A DNA stretch of 15,489 nucleotides from Bacteroidales bacterium (GTDB lineage Bacteria; Bacteroidota; Bacteroidia; Bacteroidales; JAADGE01), in assembly GCA_026987795.1 (NCBI GenBank), contig JALSMF010000255.1, forward strand, positions 1 through 15,489, read 5' to 3'. Positions within the stretch are counted from its first letter, which is position 1, and each line of letters opens with the position of its first letter. Made by a program: the position numbers and the translations under genes. Of the stretch, positions 1-7,900 are shown piece after piece. The notes under the pieces are model-generated. The model ran no database searches, was not told where the DNA came from, and saw nothing but the letters and a program-made list of their open reading frames with translations.

Positions 1-1084
1 AATGTTTCATAAAATAAGGTAAAACAGAAAATGCAGAGCTCAGCGCCGTATAAAATTGCCAAAATCCTTTTCTGTAAAGCAATATTCTTATAAGCGGATT
101 TCTTAATTCGGAACTTACGGCAGAAAAACCTATTACAATCAAAATTGCCCTCATTCCCATCTTCAGCCCGGCATCAATACCGTCTTGCGAAAAATAGTTT
201 TCACGATTAAAACCATCGTAAAATAAAATTGAAATTAAAACAAAAATCAGTATCTGAATCCAAAAACCGGGGCGTTTAAAATATCTTAATGCTCTTTTAT
301 ATTTTATGATAACAAAACTTACGTATATTAAAACAAGTGATGATGATAAAATAAGAGAATACACGTTTGTAACGACCAAAATTACGATTATTGATATAAT
401 ATGACCTAAAAGCATTAATACAGAACCGCTGTTACTATCAGGACTTACCGTGTCTTTTTTTTCTTCAAATTTTACTTTGTCTGAGAAATTATACGTATCT
501 CTCATTTTTAAAGCTTTTCTGCCCGTAATCAAGCCCGAAACTGCAGCAAAAACTCCGAGAGCAATATAAAAAGAACTTAAAATAAAAAGAGCTTCAGCAA
601 AACCTAATTTTTCTATTTTCAGTTGCTTTACGATAAAAAAATACAAATTTTCGGTAATTTTAACCAAATCTAAACCGTATATTACCAATAAGGTTATAAG
701 TTTATGAATTATGACACTGTATAAAGCCAATATACTTCCGAGAAAATATGCGATGTTATTTCTTCCGAAAAAACTTACGGCAAGTTCAAACAATAATGCT
801 TCAAGAAAAATACCGGTCATAGGTCCTATCAAAACAGCACTCGGAGATATTGATTTCATAACTGCGGCTATTAATCCCGCACGCCAAAAAAGCCCTTTAT
901 CTTTCCATATTTGCCCGAATGCAACCATAAGACTTACACCGAGAACAGCCAGTATTGTTCCGGACATCGGCATTCTTATATTATGAAAAAAACTGCCGGC
1001 AATAATTTCTATGCTGCCCCAAAGGCTGCCTGCAACCGCAGCTTTCAGCCAAATATCTTTCAGGTGTTTTTTATAAACCTGCAT
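1..1084 (-). CDS. Multi-span membrane protein, uncharacterised (3' end beyond window edge)
   Basis: The minus-strand reading frame opens with ATG at 1084-1082 and stays open for 361 codons to the left edge, so the C-terminus is missing. The protein is very hydrophobic. Likely membrane segments lie near residues 12-30, 41-58, 66-100, 112-140, 165-187, 220-240, 242-260 and 274-290. A charged, probably cytoplasmic linker (about 188-219) splits it into two halves. A conserved-looking tail follows around 305-356, including the stretch SSELRNPLIR at 324-333. The small-residue-rich N-terminal half (SLWGSIEIIAG near 20-30) resembles an ECF-transporter substrate-binding (S) component in general character, but I cannot assign a family. 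It starts only 7 bases after the DUF364 stop codon, so it is the third gene of an operon with that gene and the MFS transporter. A role in uptake of a metal or cofactor is inference from these neighbours. Confidence 0.85.
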   Translation of the reverse strand, partial: MQVYKKHLKDIWLKAAVAGSLWGSIEIIAGSFFHNIRMPMSGTILAVLGVSLMVAFGQIWKDKGLFWRAGLIAAVMKSISPSAVLIGPMTGIFLEALLFELAVSFFGRNNIAYFLGSILALYSVIIHKLITLLVIYGLDLVKITENLYFFIVKQLKIEKLGFAEALFILSSFYIALGVFAAVSGLITGRKALKMRDTYNFSDKVKFEEKKDTVSPDSNSGSVLMLLGHIISIIVILVVTNVYSLILSSSLVLIYVSFVIIKYKRALRYFKRPGFWIQILIFVLISILFYDGFNRENYFSQDGIDAGLKMGMRAILIVIGFSAVSSELRNPLIRILLYRKGFWQFYTALSSAFSVLPYFMKH

Positions 1085-1091
1085 ATACTTT

Positions 1092-1793
1092 TTATTTTAT
1101 CAATGCTACTTTTTCTCCGTATTTTTTAAGAATATCAGTTCCGAAATTATCTTTTATAAAATCGGCAATAACAGGCACATTATCTCTGAACAGAGTTCCG
1201 AAAATACCTTTCAAACCGTACATCCTCAATATATCCTCAGACAGAGTAACTGACGGACCTACTAAACAAACATCACAATCGGGACTTACACCTGCAATAA
1301 TCTCAGAAAATGTATTATTTATAATCGATGTCCCTGTCAAAATCAGGACATCTGACTTTTTAAGGTACTCAGGCATTAAATTCTGCTTCTTAATAAAAGG
1401 CTCATCAGAAGAATAATCAAAAACAGCCGGTTTTATCTTATCGGAAAATTTTTTATACATAGGCCCTGAGTAGCCTATCATTACAATATTTTCATATAGA
1501 GAAAAATCAATAATATTAAAAATATCTTCTTCCGAAAATTTCTTTCCGTTATAATTCAGTAAAGCATTAAAATAAGCAAGTAAAAATAATCTGTTTCTGT
1601 AACTCCCGAAATCATCTTTTTTCACATCACTTATATCAAAATTTTCTGAATTTTCTATGTTTGCAGAAATACCTATATTCCCGTTTTCCAATACAACGTA
1701 TGCATATTTCTTTCCTGCAAAAAAATCTTTAACAAGAGCAATATCAACTCCGTAACTTTCATATAAAATTAACAACGGGTCAGGGTATTTCAT
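1092..1793 (-). CDS. DUF364 family protein (putative heavy-metal chelation domain)
   Basis: The 233-residue soluble protein matches DUF364 (often with an N-terminal DUF4213 part). The C-terminal half has the Rossmann-like pattern of that family: a strand leading to ILTGTSIINNTF (151-162), comparable to the family's TGsalvNgT signature, then LVGPSVTLSED (177-187), comparable to its GPS/T-x-L motif, and a Gly-rich segment near 192-200. No signal peptide or TM helix is visible, so it is probably cytoplasmic. Members are described as putative metal chelators, often encoded beside metal or siderophore transporters; the exact activity is not established. The gene lies 6 bases after the MFS stop and 7 bases before the next membrane gene, so co-transcription and translational coupling are likely. 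The family call is fairly firm; the ligand is unknown. Confidence 0.8.
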   Translation of the reverse strand: MKYPDPLLILYESYGVDIALVKDFFAGKKYAYVVLENGNIGISANIENSENFDISDVKKDDFGSYRNRLFLLAYFNALLNYNGKKFSEEDIFNIIDFSLYENIVMIGYSGPMYKKFSDKIKPAVFDYSSDEPFIKKQNLMPEYLKKSDVLILTGTSIINNTFSEIIAGVSPDCDVCLVGPSVTLSEDILRMYGLKGIFGTLFRDNVPVIADFIKDNFGTDILKKYGEKVALIK

Positions 1794-1799
1794 TTTTCT

Positions 1800-3029
1800 T
1801 TATTCTTTACGTAAACCAAAACTTATAATTAAACCTGATAACAATAAAACTACTGTAAAACCTGATAATACATCGTAATTAAACGTTTTAAACAAAAAGC
1901 CTCCTAAAATAGGAAAAAACAACCCTATTGATGATAAATTATTTTGAACGGCAATATACATCGGTCTTTTTTCGGCAGGTGCAATTATCAATATTAAATT
2001 ACTGAAAGCCAGCCTGAAACCGTCAATCGCAGCACCTGTTAAAAAATAAACTATATAATAACAAAAAAGTACACCGGCAAAATAAGATATTATTACGGCT
2101 GCTAAAGCCAATATAAATGAGAAAATTATAATATATTTATTTTTATTTTTTTCGGACAGCCGCCCCCAAACAAAATTACTTGCAACAGCCCCCGCCATTT
2201 GAACGGATATAATCAACCCTATAAACTTTCCGGTTACTCCGAAATCATCTTTAATTTTAAGAATAATGAACGGTAATATTAAAAATAATGAATACGAAAT
2301 AAATCTGGAAAAAATCTGCAACCGTAAAGATTTATCTTTTTTGAAAAGCCTTACGGAATTCTTCAAAAATAAACCGAAATTTTGTTCTCTCTTTACTGTC
2401 TGAATCTTAGGATCTTCTTTAAAATTCCAAAATACCCCGAACCCGACAGCCATAATAATTCCGCTTACCATAAAAAGGTAGGAAAAGCTCTCCGGTTTCG
2501 AGAATTTTTCAAGAATAAATGCAGAAATTCCTCCGCTTATAATCCCTGCAATCCCTGCTGCAATCTGTTTATACGAAATCGCTTTACCTCGGTACTCCTT
2601 AGTAAAAGATTTCCCCAAAAGTTCTTGATAATAAATAACCCCCACCCCTGCAGAAAATGAAAACAGAAATAAAAAGACACTTATTAAACCCAATATTACC
2701 AAGTTACTTCTTTCTGCAAAAATTAAAATAGACAGTCCCGTAAAAAACCAGGCAAAAAATCTGAAAACAAACACCTTTCTCAGTGATTTTAAAACCATAG
2801 ACCGCTCCTGTGCCCTAAAAGCTGTTTGAAGCTGCATAATAATTGCACCTCCTTTCATTAACGATGATAAAACACCTACCAAAATCTTCCCGCCGCCGAA
2901 ATAATCAACAATTAAGGGTAATACAGACGAAGTATCAGCAATTGAAATTGCAACAGCTAAAAAGAAGCCCTGCAAAATAAATCTTACTCTGTTTGAATTT
3001 AAATTTACGTATCCCGACACTTTTGGCAT
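1800..3029 (-). CDS. MFS transporter
   Basis: The 409-residue protein has the length and hydrophobic periodicity of a 12-helix major facilitator transporter. A central charged loop (about 203-235) divides two six-helix halves. The loop between helices 8 and 9 carries GRLSEKNKNK (289-298), matching the MFS motif A pattern (G-x-L/x-D/E-x-x-x-R/K). An acidic residue lies in helix 1 (D32), and YYQELLGKSFTKEYRGK (133-149) marks the loop after helix 4, comparable to conserved loops of sugar or metabolite MFS members. The start at 3029 lies just downstream of a good Bacteroidota promoter box. As first gene of the minus-strand operon it is followed by the DUF364 gene 6 bases later, suggesting that the substrate is linked to whatever DUF364 binds. 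The substrate cannot be read from sequence. Confidence 0.88.
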   Translation of the reverse strand: MPKVSGYVNLNSNRVRFILQGFFLAVAISIADTSSVLPLIVDYFGGGKILVGVLSSLMKGGAIIMQLQTAFRAQERSMVLKSLRKVFVFRFFAWFFTGLSILIFAERSNLVILGLISVFLFLFSFSAGVGVIYYQELLGKSFTKEYRGKAISYKQIAAGIAGIISGGISAFILEKFSKPESFSYLFMVSGIIMAVGFGVFWNFKEDPKIQTVKREQNFGLFLKNSVRLFKKDKSLRLQIFSRFISYSLFLILPFIILKIKDDFGVTGKFIGLIISVQMAGAVASNFVWGRLSEKNKNKYIIIFSFILALAAVIISYFAGVLFCYYIVYFLTGAAIDGFRLAFSNLILIIAPAEKRPMYIAVQNNLSSIGLFFPILGGFLFKTFNYDVLSGFTVVLLLSGLIISFGLRKE

Positions 3030-3052
3030 TATTTTTTCAGTATAAAAAAGTG

Positions 3053-3084
3053 CAAATTTATGAAACTTAATTGTATCAGCACAA
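3053..3084 (-). promoter_or_regulatory. Bacteroidota-type promoter for the MFS/DUF364 operon
   Basis: On the minus strand, TAAATTTG (3060-3053) matches the Bacteroidota -7 consensus TAnnTTTG at every fixed position. A TTG (3084-3082) lies 21 bases upstream, within the usual spacing for the -33 element. The predicted transcription start is about 20 bases before the ATG at 3029, giving a short leader. The elements are seen directly; function is inferred from the consensus. Confidence 0.6.
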
Positions 3085-3166
3085 TTCAGGCAACTTTAAA
3101 TTACGGTATTTTATAAGCAGCAAAAATTTAAAAAGTTATTTATTCTTTAAATTAGAGTTTTTTTTC

Positions 3167-3174
3167 TAAATTTG
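3167..3174 (+). promoter_or_regulatory. Bacteroidota -7 promoter box upstream of the SiaB/SiaC operon
   Basis: TAAATTTG matches TAnnTTTG exactly and lies 38 bases before the first kinase start codon, predicting a leader of about 30 bases. No clean -33 TTTG is visible at the expected distance; the nearest is a degenerate TTTA near 3146-3149. The box is divergent from the MFS promoter box, and the two are about 110 bases apart. Confidence 0.5.
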
Positions 3175-3212
3175 TTTTTTAATATTGAATATACTAATAT
3201 AATTATAAGGTA

Positions 3213-3746
3213 ATGAGTCGGCAAAGTTTATTTACCAGAATGACGGGAAAAAACGTATTAATGTCATTTACAGGACCTTTTGATACGGAAGTCCTTTCCA
3301 TTTTTGGTAAAAACATTGAACATTCAATTTCAAACGATAAAAAACTGAACAAAACAATTTTCAAGGTTTTTATTGAATTGGCACAAAATGTTTCATACTA
3401 TTCTCTTGAAAAAGAAAAAACAAAAAAGGGAGAAAATGCCGGAGTAGGAACATTTATAATACAAGATTTTGAAGACTATTTTTATTTTATTTTAGGAAAC
3501 CCCATAGACGAAAAACACCAAGCAATTTTAACAGAAAAATGCAGCAGAATTAACTCATACGACAGAGAAGGTCTAAGAGCATATAAAAGAGAGTTGAGAA
3601 AATTACCTCAGGGAGAAAGAGGGACGGGAAACATTGGGCTTGTTCAGGCAGCTTTAGTTTCCAGAAACCCTTTAGACTATACATTTATACAAATTAACGA
3701 AAAAGAAGCATTTTACATAGTTGCGGTAAAAATAAATAAAAACTAA
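3213..3746 (+). CDS. SiaB-like protein kinase, copy 1 (DUF6272 family)
   Basis: This 177-residue cytoplasmic protein has the fold pattern of the SiaB family, GHKL-ATPase-related kinases that phosphorylate SiaC in partner-switch pathways. Visible features are an N-box-like FIELAQN (53-59, with E55 and N59 in the E-x3-N spacing), a GNP turn at 95-97 where classical GHKL proteins have the G1 box, and a glycine loop GTGNIGL (137-143) at the expected ATP-lid position. The start is supported by ATAAGG two bases upstream and by a promoter box 38 bases upstream. Its stop is one base from the next start (TAA-T-ATG), so it is tightly coupled to the second kinase. The alternative is an RsbW-like anti-sigma kinase, but the adjacent SiaC-type substrate favours SiaB. 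The family call is strong; the biochemical activity is inferred. Confidence 0.82.
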   Translation: MSRQSLFTRMTGKNVLMSFTGPFDTEVLSIFGKNIEHSISNDKKLNKTIFKVFIELAQNVSYYSLEKEKTKKGENAGVGTFIIQDFEDYFYFILGNPIDEKHQAILTEKCSRINSYDREGLRAYKRELRKLPQGERGTGNIGLVQAALVSRNPLDYTFIQINEKEAFYIVAVKINKN

Positions 3747-3747
3747 T

Positions 3748-4290
3748 ATGAATACGATAGATAAAAAGTTAAGTTTAGGACAAAGTCTTTTTTCCGAAGA
3801 AATAAGGATATCATACAAAGGTCCCGTTGACGGAAAAATAATTACTTTTTTGGCAGATTATATTTACGTAGTAAATGAACTTTCAGAGAAAGCTACAAGA
3901 AAAATATTTAAAATATTCTTTGAATTGGCGGAAAATATCTCAAAATATTCTTCCGAAAAAATCAAGCTGAAAAGCGGAAAAGAAGTCGGAGCAGGAACAA
4001 TAATCCTGAAAGAAACAGTTAAAAATTTTATTCTCGTTACCGGAAACCCTATTAAAAATGAAGACCTTATTCCCGTAATAGAGAACAGTAAAAATATCAA
4101 TAATCTCGGACACGAAGAACTGAGAGAATACAAACGAGCTGTCAGAAAAGACGACTCTGTAGTAAGAAACAGTCCGAACATCGGACTTATTGCAGTTGCT
4201 CTCACCTCAGGCAATCCGCTTGACATTGAAATAAATCCGATTGATGAAGAAACATCATATTTCTCAATAGCAGTTAAAGTTGATAAATAA
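3748..4290 (+). CDS. SiaB-like protein kinase, copy 2 (divergent paralogue)
   Basis: This 180-residue protein is collinear with the preceding kinase: FFELAENISKYS (57-68) aligns with FIELAQNVSYYS, GNP is at 99-101, RxYKRxxRK precedes the C-terminal loop in both, and NIGL is at 144-147. The pair therefore looks like an old tandem duplication with substantial divergence. The main difference is the glycine loop: copy 1 reads GTGNIGL while this copy reads NSPNIGL (141-147), losing two glycines. N-box residues E59 and N63 are kept. It may be an active kinase with different nucleotide affinity, a pseudokinase, or a partner of copy 1. It is followed 21 bases later by the SiaC-like gene. Confidence 0.8.
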   Translation: MNTIDKKLSLGQSLFSEEIRISYKGPVDGKIITFLADYIYVVNELSEKATRKIFKIFFELAENISKYSSEKIKLKSGKEVGAGTIILKETVKNFILVTGNPIKNEDLIPVIENSKNINNLGHEELREYKRAVRKDDSVVRNSPNIGLIAVALTSGNPLDIEINPIDEETSYFSIAVKVDK

Positions 4291-4311
4291 ACTAATAAAA
4301 ACTTAAAGTAA

Positions 4312-4707
4312 ATGGAAAATATTTATATTGAAGGCTCGCATACTAATTTTTTTATTCCGACAGTAGATTTTAATGCCGAAACCGGTGTCTGCGTCCTTTC
4401 CGGAGAATCATTTCTGGAAGATACTATCGAATTTTACGACCCGTTAGTGCAATGGCTGGAAGAATATACATCAGAAATAAAAAAACCGATAACTTTTGAA
4501 ATAAAACTGACATACTTTAATACCAGCACATCAAGAAGCATTCTTGACCTGCTCAATATACTTAAAGAATACGAAGACGAAGGCGGCGAAGTTACCGTAA
4601 ACTGGCATTATGACGAAGACGACATAGATATGGAAGAAGACATTGAAGATTATATGCTGGATACAGGATTAGAAATAAATATGATACCTTTTGATGAAGA
4701 AGATTAA
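4312..4707 (+). CDS. SiaC-like regulatory phosphoprotein (DUF1987)
   Basis: The 131-residue acidic protein matches the SiaC/DUF1987 family in length and in its central motif. LTYFNTSTSRSILDLLNIL (66-84) contains the conserved Y-x-N-T-S-S/T segment. In Pseudomonas aeruginosa SiaC the threonine of this motif (Thr68) is phosphorylated by SiaB and dephosphorylated by the PP2C phosphatase SiaA, and unphosphorylated SiaC activates the diguanylate cyclase SiaD. The equivalent here is Thr71. The N-terminal IPTVDFNAETGVCVLSGESF (15-34) and the WHYDEDDIDMEEDIEDY acidic C-terminal part (98-114) are also family-like. It sits directly behind the two kinases and is the expected substrate of both. Its downstream target is unknown because no cyclase, STAS target or sigma factor is next to it. 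It overlaps nothing and ends 2 bases before xseB. Confidence 0.88.
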   Translation: MENIYIEGSHTNFFIPTVDFNAETGVCVLSGESFLEDTIEFYDPLVQWLEEYTSEIKKPITFEIKLTYFNTSTSRSILDLLNILKEYEDEGGEVTVNWHYDEDDIDMEEDIEDYMLDTGLEINMIPFDEED

Positions 4708-4709
4708 TT

Positions 4710-4910
4710 ATGGCAAAAAAAAGTTTCTCTTACAATGAAGCAATAAAGGAAATAGAAGAAATAATATATGAAGTCGAAAATAATAAAGTTGATATCGACC
4801 TGTTATCCGAAAAAGTTAAAAGAGTTTCTTCGCTTATTAATGCCTGCAAAAACAAATTGCTGAAAACGGAAGAACAAATCGAAAAAATTTTAGAAAACAA
4901 TGAAGAGTAA
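4710..4910 (+). CDS. xseB: Exodeoxyribonuclease VII small subunit
   Basis: The 66-residue protein shows the XseB pattern: SYNEAIKEIEEIIYEVENN (7-25), then DLLSEKVKRVSSLINACKNKL (30-50), and a terminal amphipathic helix TEEQIEKIL (53-61). This is the usual two-helix small subunit with the typical family length of 60-80. XseB binds XseA to form exonuclease VII, which degrades single-stranded DNA. xseA is commonly adjacent but is absent here; instead the gene is the last of the SiaB-SiaB-SiaC operon, starting 2 bases after the siaC-like stop codon. Its stop codon is part of the terminator stem. The identification is good, and the context is unusual. Confidence 0.85.
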   Translation: MAKKSFSYNEAIKEIEEIIYEVENNKVDIDLLSEKVKRVSSLINACKNKLLKTEEQIEKILENNEE

Positions 4911-4937
4911 AAAGTATCATATTATTGATACTTTTTT
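4909..4937 (+). terminator. Rho-independent terminator after xseB
   Basis: An 11-base perfect inverted repeat (AAAAAGTATCA at 4909-4919 and TGATACTTTTT at 4926-4936) surrounds a 6-base loop TATTAT. The T-rich right arm continues to 4937 and supplies the U-tract. The left arm begins inside the xseB TAA stop (4908-4910). Because the stem starts with an A-run it may also work on the opposite strand. It should separate the kinase/SiaC/xseB transcript from the downstream phosphatase gene, at least in part. Confidence 0.75.
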
Positions 4938-4979
4938 AATTTATGAAAAACTGTTGCTTTTTTCGGCAACCAATCAGTA

Positions 4980-7900
4980 ATGCAAATGAAAAAAAATATA
5001 TTTCTGATATTAATAATAATCTTACCCGGCATTATCGGTGCTCAAACTCTGAGTAAAATTAAAAAAGAGGGAAAAATTGATATTGCTCTCACAGAAAGTT
5101 GGAAAAATACGGTAAACTACAAAGCCGCTGAAGAATTTGCAAAATTTCTTGACGTAAAATTTAACCCGGTAACAATTAAATGGGAAGATGTTTTTGCGAA
5201 CAACGGAGAAATCCCCGAAGATTACAAAACAAACACAAAAATTTCTTACACGCCCGATGCTCTGCAAAAAGCAGATGTTATATGCGGAACGATATATGTT
5301 TTAGATTGGCGTAAAAAATTCTTCGATTATGCAGGAATCATAGAAATAAGCGACCTTCTGATTATAAACAGAAAACTTTCAAAAAAAGTAAAAACCTACA
5401 AAAATCTTAAAGGTTTGAAAATAGCTTTTTTAGAGAATTCAAGTTATGAAACAAACATAAATAAAATAAACAAACAAATAGGCGGAGGAATTACCTTTAT
5501 AAAAACCAAATCGGAAGACGAAACCCTCAAACTGCTTAAAGAAGGCAAAGCAGACGGGCTTATAACAGTTTCATTTTTAGCACTTTCATACCTTAAGAAC
5601 AACCAAGATTTCAAACTCGCATTTCCCGTTAATAAACCGAAAGAGGTTGGCTGGGCAGTAAAAAAGGGACACAAAGAAATTGCCGAAGAAATTGAAAACT
5701 TCTTCAGAACAATAAAAGGAAACGGAAAACTTGATGAACTTTTCAGAAATCAATACGGTATTGACTATTCAACATATCTGGAAATAATCAACTCATACTC
5801 AAACGTAAGCAAAAACTCAAAAACAAGAGATTTTGACGAAATAATGAACTCCGGAAAAATAATAATAGCCCTGAGAGACAGAGACTTAGTATGGCATCCG
5901 ACAGGAAAAAAACAATTCAATACACTTCTCGCAGAAAGTTTTGCAAAGTATCTCGGGCTGAAAGCCGAATACGTAATAACCCCGAAATTCTCAAAATATT
6001 GGGAAACAAAAGGCGGAAAAATAATAAAAGACAGTGCTTACACTCCTGAGTGGTTTAACCATTTTGATGTTGCCTGTGACCTTATCGACCCTCTCGAATG
6101 GAGACTCAAAAAAGTTGACGTTCTTGATTTTTTACCTAATGCAAAAGTTGTAATAGGCAGAAAAGACATAAAAATAACATCCGTTAACGACCTGAAAGAA
6201 CTTAAAGGCGTTACATCAAAAGGTTCATCTTATGAACATTCCCTCAGGAAAAATAACATAACAAATTATTATTATAACACCGGAAATAATTTCTTCAGCG
6301 ATGTTATATCAGGAAAAGCCGATTATACCATATCAAACATATCTGTTTTTAAATTAGCGGATTACCCTGAACTTGAAGCAAAATTTATACTCGGAGAAAT
6401 AAAAAAAATGGGATGGGCAATAAAGAAAAACCAGCCTCTGTTACGCCAAAAAATTCTTGAATTCTTTGAATATGCACGTAAAACAGGCATATTTGACGAA
6501 TATTTTAAGCATCAAGCCGGAATGACAATGCAATCGGCACAAAACTACCTTACCGTCTTGCACGAAACATATCAAGAAGGTTATTTTCCTTTCGTTTTTT
6601 ACGGAAAAGAAAAAGGACTCCCGCAAGAAGACGTTCTTTCATCCTTTCAGGACAGTGACGGGTATATATGGTTCGGGACATTCTCCGGTGCCGTAAAATA
6701 CAACGGCAGAAACATGAAACTTTACAATAAAGAGAAAGGACTTGCCGGCAATTCTGTTTTTGCAATAAACCAAGACAAAGAAGGCAAAATATATTTTGCC
6801 GGATTAAGTGGTATTACTGTTTTAGATAAGAAAACCGATAAATTAAATATAAAATTCAGAGGAATACCCTTTAAAGGAATATTTATTCATAATTCAGAAA
6901 AATATTTCTTCGGCGACCAAGGATTATTCCGTATTGATGCCGGCGAAAATGAAATCTGCCTGAACAAATCAATAAAAAATATGCCCGAAAAAATAAACTC
7001 CGTTTCCTTAAACACCAAAACAAATGAACTTATTATCGGTTCCGGAGAAGGCGTTTTTATACTTAAAAATAACAAGATTCGTAAAATTTCCGATGAGTTT
7101 TGCCTTTATGCATTTTTTGACAGCGACTCAAAACTGTGGATTTCAACAGAACACGGACTATACCATTCGGAAAACATTCCCGACTCTCTCTACGACTCAA
7201 TAAAAATAAATACCTTAATTAATATACAGGATACTCCCGTTAAAAAAATCAAAGAAACCTCCGACGGTTCTATTTGGTTGATATCAGACTATCAAATTTT
7301 TCAAATTCTCACTTTAAAACAAAAACCCATAGTTTACGACAATACAATCGGACTTATGAACCATAAAATACTGTCGTTTTTGGTAGATAATGAAGGAAAT
7401 CTATGGTTCGGTTTTTCCGGAGGAATCCAAAAACTGACAAATAAAAGCTTGAGAAACTTATACCCCGAAGCTCTTAACAGCACGGTAAACTCTGTTTTTA
7501 AAGACAAATCAGGAAGAGTTTGGATAGGCATGAGTTCCGGTATTCATTACATAAAAGGAAATTTAACCGACTTTACGGATAAACTTAAATTCAGAAATAA
7601 TTCCTTCGTAATAGGACAAACAAAAAATAACAACATCGTAATTGCCGATAATAAAAACATATATCTTGTTGATCAAAAAACACTTAAAGTCCTAAAATCA
7701 AAAAAATTCAAATCAACCCTGTTTCATCTTGAAGATATTTTTATAACAAAAAACGGAGAGATTTTTTTACTTACCGGAAGTTCCGGAATAGTATATTATC
7801 TTAAAAACTTCAAATCTGACATAGTTACAATCGAAAATATAAATACAAGCCTGCTCTCACAACTGACCGAATATGACAATAAAATAATCGGAGCAAATAA

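Noticed and set aside
711..1129. Two open plus-strand frames
   Set aside because: They lie antisense to the clearly coding, hydrophobic minus-strand membrane gene and translate to unstructured low-complexity peptides with no recognisable motifs.
3864..4226. Minus-strand frame of 120 codons
   Set aside because: It is antisense to the second SiaB-like kinase, whose frame shows conserved family motifs; the opposite frame does not.
3213..4290. RsbW-type anti-sigma kinases
   Set aside because: The adjacent gene is of the SiaC type rather than an STAS anti-anti-sigma factor, which favours the SiaB assignment.
4953..4970. Short GTTGC/GCAAC hairpin just before the phosphatase start
   Set aside because: Only a 5-base stem with an 8-base loop; too weak in AT-rich sequence to call a riboswitch or terminator.
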